Assembly: GCF_008369935.1 (NCBI RefSeq)
Contig: NZ_VTUZ01000003.1
Coordinates: forward strand, 372,001 to 436,000
Direction of reading: 5' to 3'
From: Paraburkholderia panacisoli
GTDB taxonomy: Bacteria > Pseudomonadota > Gammaproteobacteria > Burkholderiales > Burkholderiaceae
DNA length: 64,000 nt
Shown here piece after piece: positions 59,422 through 64,000 of this stretch. The position numbers were made by a program, and so were the translations under genes. Below the pieces are notes generated by a model. It was not told the DNA's origin, searched no databases, and saw nothing but the letters and a program-made list of their open reading frames with translations. Each line of letters opens with the position of its first letter. Position 1 is the stretch's first letter.

Positions 59422-60686
59422 GCGAAGTCATCGACGATCTCGTGAGCCGCTACGCCGAGGACGCCGCGTTTCTCTGGCTGCTGCGGCGCCGCGCGGCCGA
59501 CGCGCCCGATTACGCGCTCGCCGATCTCGCTGAAGTCGACGAGCGTGTCGCCGCGCATCTCGAAGCGTTGCAGGTGTCGGGCGCCGCCGCGTGGCATCAC
59601 TGCGCGGAAGAACTCGCGAACGGAACGCATGGCGCGGCGTTCGTGGCGGCCGTGCTCGCGCTCGACGCCTGCGACGCGCCGCGGCTCGAAACGGTCCTCG
59701 TCGCTGTGGAAGAGGCACCGGACAAGGTCGGCAGCGTCGTGTCGGCATTCGGCTGGGTCGATCCGTGTTGTCTTCGCTCGGTGGTCGCGGACATGCTCAC
59801 GTCGCGCTCGGCGGTTCGCCAGGAAATCGCGCTCGCCGCCTGCGCGATGCACGGCCGGGACCCGGGGCTGGCGTCAGGCTGGCTCGCGGCGGGGTCGCCG
59901 GCCGTGCGCGCGCGGGCGTTGCGCGTGGCGGGGCAGCTCGGCAAGACTGGCTGTCTCGCGGATGCACGCGCCGCGCTGGCGCATCCGGGCCTCGCATCCG
60001 CTGCCGATCCCGAGTGCCGCTTCTGGGCTGCCTGGTCGGCGGTCCTGCTCGGCGCGCGCGGCGTGGAGGTGGACGCGCTGTTCGATGCGGCGCTCGTGCT
60101 GGAATCGCGCCGGTCGCGCGGACTGACGCTCGCGTTGCAGGCGATGGGCCCGAAGCACGGCACCGAGGCGCTGAAGCGTCTGCCTGCCGACACGCGGCAT
60201 AAGCGCACGCTCGTCGAGGCAAGCGGCCTCATCGGATTGCCGGACAACGTGCCGTGGATGATCGCCCACATGCGCGATGCGCGGTTCGCCCGCGTCGCCG
60301 GCGAGGCATTCAGCCTCGTGACCGGCGTGGACCTCGTCCAATCGAAGCTACAAGGCGCGTGTCCGGCGGACTTCTCATCGGGTCCGAACGACGATCCCAG
60401 CGATGACGACGTCGCCATGGACCGCGACGACGGCCTGCCTTGGCCGCATGAGGAGCGCATCGAACGATGGTGGCACGACAACGGCGGACGCTTTCGCCGG
60501 GGAACGCGCTACTTCATGGGCGCGCCGGTCGCGCGCGAGCAATGTCTCGCGGTTCTCGGCGAAGGCACGCAGCGTCAGCGCGCGCTGGCGGCGAACTATC
60601 TCTGTCTGCTCGCGCCGGGCACGCCGCTGTTCGATACGCGGGCGTGTGCGCGCCTTCAGCAGAAAGCACTCGCGGCACGACGGTGA
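59418..60686 (+). CDS. HEAT-repeat protein (TIGR02270-like), type VI associated
   Basis: This 422-residue protein consists mainly of helical repeats ('GAAFVAAVLALDACDAPRLE', 'AVRARALRVAGQLGKTG' and similar blocks), as in the TIGR02270 family found in type VI secretion cargo operons. An acidic insert ('GPNDDPSDDDVAMDRDDGLP') precedes the C-terminal part 'RGTRYFMGAPVAREQCLAVL'. It is expected to be a scaffold or adaptor in the cytoplasm. ATG 59418 overlaps the previous stop. It is the last gene of the operon. Confidence 0.85.
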   Translation: MSEVIDDLVSRYAEDAAFLWLLRRRAADAPDYALADLAEVDERVAAHLEALQVSGAAAWHHCAEELANGTHGAAFVAAVLALDACDAPRLETVLVAVEEAPDKVGSVVSAFGWVDPCCLRSVVADMLTSRSAVRQEIALAACAMHGRDPGLASGWLAAGSPAVRARALRVAGQLGKTGCLADARAALAHPGLASAADPECRFWAAWSAVLLGARGVEVDALFDAALVLESRRSRGLTLALQAMGPKHGTEALKRLPADTRHKRTLVEASGLIGLPDNVPWMIAHMRDARFARVAGEAFSLVTGVDLVQSKLQGACPADFSSGPNDDPSDDDVAMDRDDGLPWPHEERIERWWHDNGGRFRRGTRYFMGAPVAREQCLAVLGEGTQRQRALAANYLCLLAPGTPLFDTRACARLQQKALAARR

Positions 60687-60957
60687 GGCTGTGTGAAAGG
60701 GCGATTCGCTCGATAGGATTTTGCCCGGATAGCAATCGCATCCCCTGGCGCAAGTAAGTCAGGCAGAAGTAGGCCGGGTTTGGGCGAAGCTCCCGGCCGT
60801 CGGCACGCGTACAGACCGGTTGCCTCCGTCCTACGTTCTGGTGCAGATAGGCTCGACGAGGTATCGAGAGGTGGAAGCGCGGTCTTGTTTCGCCAGTGAT
60901 GGCAAGCACAGTGAGCATCTGACAAAATCTCTAGAAAATACGAAGAACGGAGGCAGC

Positions 60958-61446
60958 TTGCGGACGGTCGAATACCGCTTTTCCACCATTTGGCGTATCG
61001 ATGCGCCCGTGCAGGAAGTTTGGGCGGCAATCCAGGATTCGGCGCGCTGGCCCGAGTGGTGGAATAACGTCGAGCGCGTGGACCAGCTAGAGGCAGGTTC
61101 CGATCAGGGCGTGGGCGTCGTACAACGCTATACGTGGAAAGGCTGGTTGCCCTATCGCCTCGTGTTCGATATGCGGGTGACGCGCGTCGACCCGTTGGTC
61201 GCGCTGGAAGGGGAAGCCAGTGGCGACGTCGAAGGGGCCGGTCGGTGGAGCTTTTCGACCGTCGGACGCAACCTGACCGTGGTCCGCTATGACTGGTGCG
61301 TGCATACCAACCGCGCATGGATGAACGCATTGGCGCCGTTGTTGCGACCGGTTTTCCAGTGGAACCATGATGCAGTGATGCGCGAAGGCGGCGCGGCGCT
61401 AGCGCGGCGGCTGGACGCACGGCTGCTCGGCATCGAGCATGGATGA
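60958..61446 (+). CDS. SRPBCC-family protein (polyketide cyclase/dehydrase-like)
   Basis: This 162-residue protein has the START-like fold: 'EYRFSTIWRIDAPVQEVWAA' then 'WPEWWNNVERVDQLEAG', and a long C-terminal helix ('WNHDAVMREGGAALARRL'). The family binds hydrophobic ligands or catalyses cyclisation. The start is a TTG at 60958 with GGAGG four bases upstream; a longer frame reaches 60820 without similarity. It stands alone after the type VI operon with a 271-base gap. Confidence 0.82.
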   Translation: MRTVEYRFSTIWRIDAPVQEVWAAIQDSARWPEWWNNVERVDQLEAGSDQGVGVVQRYTWKGWLPYRLVFDMRVTRVDPLVALEGEASGDVEGAGRWSFSTVGRNLTVVRYDWCVHTNRAWMNALAPLLRPVFQWNHDAVMREGGAALARRLDARLLGIEHG

Positions 61447-62496
61447 AGCCGGCGCGGCGATGGATTGGACGCTCTGCAACGTTTCCCTTTACCTCGGTGG
61501 TATCGCCTGGCATCGAGGTAGATGATGTGCTTGAGATGGTGGAGCACACTGGCGTTTGAAGCCGGGCGTCGTCGGCTGAGATGAACCATCGGTCGCTGTC
61601 CGGCCAGGAAGAATTACTCGCTTGCCGTGTCGATGCGACGTTCAGACGTCGGCTCCGCCATCTGCTACCGGTCATTCGTAGTGTTCTATTGCAAGCATCA
61701 CAGGGCGCGAATATCGCGGCTTGACTATCGAGGTAGCCGTGCGACCATGGCCGTTGTTGACAGCGTGTTGATATCGAACAGTGTTGAACGCTGCGCGTTG
61801 AGTTCAGAGACGCTATGGTGAAGCTAATCGGCATCGACCCATGGCAGCAATTCGTCGACACAACTAACAGAATGCATCTGCGATGCGAGCGATGACGTTG
61901 GGAGGGCTCGTGTGCACCGGGTCCGGCGCGCCGCTTGAAATCACCATCGCCTCCTACACTTCAGTCGCCATTCTCTACGGACAACGTTGGAAATTGGGCA
62001 TCCGCTCTCGTCGTCGGTGCGTCTTCTGCGAGGATGGTTGTCCGTTCTCGTTCATTGCTCCAGGCGAAAGCAAAGAGGAGACGTCATGGCAACAATCGTG
62101 CGGTGGTTCATGGGCCGGCTCAATGGCATTGTGGACTGCACACGGCCCGTGAACATGCCAAACTTGATTAACCGCACACTGTCGTTCGACTGCGGGCCGA
62201 GTGCGGCCATGAACAGTCGGTCACACCCCGAAAGCCGCCGTTATCCCCCTTGCGCGTGCCTGGCTTTCTGGTCGTTGTTTATATCGGGAGTGAGACCGAG
62301 CTACTTGCGACCGTGCCGCGGTTACTACGCACTCGCCATGTTGTCCCGCGAGCTTCCGCCGTGTCGGGCGGCAGTCGGTCATGAGCGGCCCTCGAATGTA
62401 CCAAAAGAATAGGCCGCTTTCAGCTACAGCTCGGCTATTCTGAGCGCCCGATTCAGTTGACGCAGTCTGCCGCCAGCGTTCCCCCGGGTCAACGAA
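61447..62496. other. Gene-poor 1 kb stretch
   Basis: I can support no gene here. A frame at 61987-62412 is open but has no ribosome site or recognisable content. An imperfect hairpin (GACTG...GGCCG-AGTG-CGGCC...CAGTC, 62188-62218) and similar short motifs further on recall dispersed intergenic sequences of Burkholderia genomes. This is probably decayed or mobile-edge DNA. Confidence 0.45.
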
Positions 62497-63207
62497 TCAA
62501 GCGTCGCCTTTCCCGTCAGAACCACTTGCGCCGACCTTCGGCGATATGCCGAAATTGTCGATCAGGATGTGGAGGCTAAGAAGGAGAATCCAGACCGGGA
62601 AAACAAGCACGATCCAATCTATGTTGCGGCCTGCAAAGAGCAACGCGAGCGCGGCCGCGTATCCAATAAACGCAATCCAGCGCGAAACGAAGCCGGTACG
62701 AAGAGCCAGTGTACTGGTGGCCGTCGTGAATACTGCGGCCATGCGGACCGCGTAGACATTCGTCGCTTCGTAGGCAAACTCTCGCGCGACGGTGAACGTG
62801 GCCGAACCGGGAAGTCGATCGAAGCCAATGCTATACGCGCTCACAATCCCGCCGACGAACGCAGCAGCGACAAACATCATCGCCAGGAACAGAAGGCCGC
62901 TCCCCAGGAACACCGTAGTAAAGAAGCGATCCTCGCGATCTCCGAGACGATCCCGCAGCACGCCAATGAACCAGAGAAAGGCAATGCCAGCGAACGGCAC
63001 CAGGTTGACCGCAACAGCTACCGTACCCGAACTTTTTAGAAGCCACCGTCCCGCGTCGAAAGGACTATCCGGAACAGAACGCCGCAGCAGCAGCAGGCAG
63101 GCAATCAGCAAGACAGAAAATACGATCCCGGCGATGGCAGCAGCGCGGGGGGCTCGCTGACGCGTGCTCGGGCCGTTCCACAGAAGTCGCCAGTCCTTCG
63201 GATTCAT
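62497..63207 (-). CDS. Integral membrane protein, hypothetical
   Basis: This 236-residue protein has six predicted membrane segments, starting 'AAAIAGIVFSVLLIACLLLL' and ending 'WIVLVFPVWILLLSLHILID', followed by a short polar tail. A charged loop 'RDRLGDREDRFF' lies between the second and third segments. I recognise no family with certainty. AAGGGGG precedes ATG 63207. It is an isolated gene. Confidence 0.8.
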   Translation of the reverse strand: MNPKDWRLLWNGPSTRQRAPRAAAIAGIVFSVLLIACLLLLRRSVPDSPFDAGRWLLKSSGTVAVAVNLVPFAGIAFLWFIGVLRDRLGDREDRFFTTVFLGSGLLFLAMMFVAAAFVGGIVSAYSIGFDRLPGSATFTVAREFAYEATNVYAVRMAAVFTTATSTLALRTGFVSRWIAFIGYAAALALLFAGRNIDWIVLVFPVWILLLSLHILIDNFGISPKVGASGSDGKGDA

Positions 63208-63791
63208 GCTCAGCCCCCTTCGTACCCTGCCGCGATCTGTGTGGGCACATTGTTCATGCTAGGACAAGCAGCGGCCAACTTGAAGTCTTGACGGGGATCG
63301 ATCCAAGGGGGCGTCGTGAAACGGCTGTGAGTCGTAAGGATAGATGGTGTGCCGGCGCGCCCGTGCGGCGCGCGGTGGGGATTGAGGCTTCTGGACATCC
63401 CTGTCTTAGTCCCGCACTCGACGACGTGTGCTTAGGGAGCGGCACTCGGTCAATATTGGAGCATTACTGGGCCGGGCCGCCTCACCTGAATTGGTTTATG
63501 CGTTTGGCCGTCGTGACCGCCCAATATTCCATCGCATGCTCTGCGTCGCCCCATTTTCCGGCACCCGCATTCTCGAGGCTCGTTCCGCCGGCACGGCCGG
63601 CCGCCTTTGGTAATTTCGAACAAGATGTCATTTGAACTTGCCGTCCGCGCTTCAATATTGGGCTTGCGAACGTTCGCAAATGGCGGCGATTCGACGGTTT
63701 TCAGATGGGATCCGAAGGACCGTCGTGGGTCGGGTAGCGGCCATTGCTCCGGGCTCAGACTGGATCTCCCTTCAGCCGAAAGGAGATTGTC
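63208..63791. other. Non-coding stretch upstream of the recombinase gene
   Basis: These 584 bases separate the divergent starts of the membrane protein and the recombinase. Open frames are short and overlapping with no recognisable content. I see no tRNA gene that could be the attachment site. Confidence 0.45.
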
Positions 63792-64000
63792 ATGAGCACA
63801 TCACCCAGAACCGGTCCGTCGCGGGTACCGTGGAGCAAAAGGAGATTGACCGGCCAGAAGCCGCCGTTGAAGCTGAAGGAAATTTGGGCCATACGCGTAT
63901 GCTTGCAGCTTTCGTCCCGCGTGCGGGATCTGGCAATGTTCAATCTCGCCATAGACAGCAAGCTTCGGGCGTGTGATCTGACGAAGCTGCGCGTACCCTC
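63792..64000 (+). CDS. Site-specific tyrosine recombinase (integrase), N-terminal part, cut by the window end
   Basis: The visible 69 residues include 'LTGQKPPLKLKEIWAIRVCL' and 'RDLAMFNLAIDSKLRACDLT', the characteristic start of a short tyrosine recombinase family common in Burkholderia and Ralstonia. The catalytic Arg-His-Arg-Tyr residues lie beyond the window. AAAGGAG is spaced six bases before ATG 63792. Such genes move cassettes or islands, so its presence supports recent exchange at this right edge. Confidence 0.8.
   Translation, partial: MSTSPRTGPSRVPWSKRRLTGQKPPLKLKEIWAIRVCLQLSSRVRDLAMFNLAIDSKLRACDLTKLRVP

Noticed and set aside
62188..62218. Hairpin as a possible riboswitch or terminator
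   Set aside because: Imperfect stem, no T-run, and no downstream gene in the right orientation.
61987..62412. 141-residue frame in the gene-poor stretch
   Set aside because: No ribosome site, no family, and Cys/Arg-rich composition typical of non-coding DNA.
1..64000. CRISPR arrays, rRNA, tRNA and intact insertion sequences
   Set aside because: I found no regularly spaced repeats, no cloverleaf-like sequences that I could support, and no transposase genes in the window.

Overview
The window looks like chromosome or megaplasmid DNA from a beta-proteobacterium of the Burkholderiales, most likely Paraburkholderia, Caballeronia or Burkholderia. The evidence is the high GC content, a Burkholderia-type trimeric porin, three Rieske ring-hydroxylating oxygenases with VanB-type reductases, a Bug/TctC solute receptor, IclR regulators and a DUF2169/DUF4150 type VI secretion cargo operon. 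This placement is inferred from gene families; no 16S or marker gene lies in the window.

Positions 1-30834 form a large aromatic-acid catabolic region of three adjoining modules. Module A (559-7750) has a Rieske oxygenase, an aldo/keto reductase and a periplasmic binding protein in one minus-strand operon. An IclR regulator and a VanB-type reductase are transcribed divergently, and an MFS permease follows. Module B (7892-19574) has a second Rieske oxygenase with a zinc dehydrogenase, a separate Rieske ferredoxin, and a coupled minus-strand operon: porin, NitT/TauT-type ABC importer, class II aldolase and CobW-type GTPase. It ends with an IclR regulator and a ferredoxin-fused reductase. Module C (19659-29539) closely resembles a phthalate 4,5-dioxygenase pathway: VanB-type reductase, Gfo/Idh/MocA dihydrodiol dehydrogenase, MarR regulator, Rieske oxygenase, a fused TctA-TctB transporter with its Bug receptor, a class II aldolase-fold enzyme and a Pht5/OphC-type dihydroxyphthalate decarboxylase. 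No ring-cleavage dioxygenase is present, so the products presumably enter a pathway encoded elsewhere. A two-gene ChrA-type transporter closes the block.

Three copies of a three-half-site element (GTTCY-N7-RGAAC-N3-GKTCY) lie in the two divergent promoter regions of module B. They suggest that the IclR regulator at 17694 controls the porin, transporter, oxygenase and reductase genes together. Module C has its own MarR operators.

Positions 31232-44500 are an accessory stretch of lower gene density. It holds a metallophosphoesterase with an unrecognised N-terminal half, an HxlR/quinone-reductase pair, a SET-domain protein, a wreck of a DUF1016 nuclease gene, two paralogous tiny winged-helix-like proteins, a frameshifted small gene with a second relic copy nearby, a GNAT acetyltransferase and a lytic transglycosylase. 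Positions 44494-48285 encode a KimA-like APC permease, two small unknown proteins and an alpha/beta hydrolase.

Positions 48514-54714 carry a decayed psuG and a galactoside locus. In that locus a deletion has fused the C-terminal halves of a LacI regulator and a sugar-binding protein head to head, leaving two permeases and a GH42 beta-galactosidase intact. Positions 55425-60686 are a type VI secretion cargo operon: a PAAR-like effector with a Cys/His-rich C-terminus, two paralogous probable immunity genes, a DUF2169 protein, a ketosynthase-fold protein without the usual catalytic Cys, and a HEAT-repeat protein. The right end has an SRPBCC protein, a membrane protein and the start of a tyrosine recombinase cut by the window edge.
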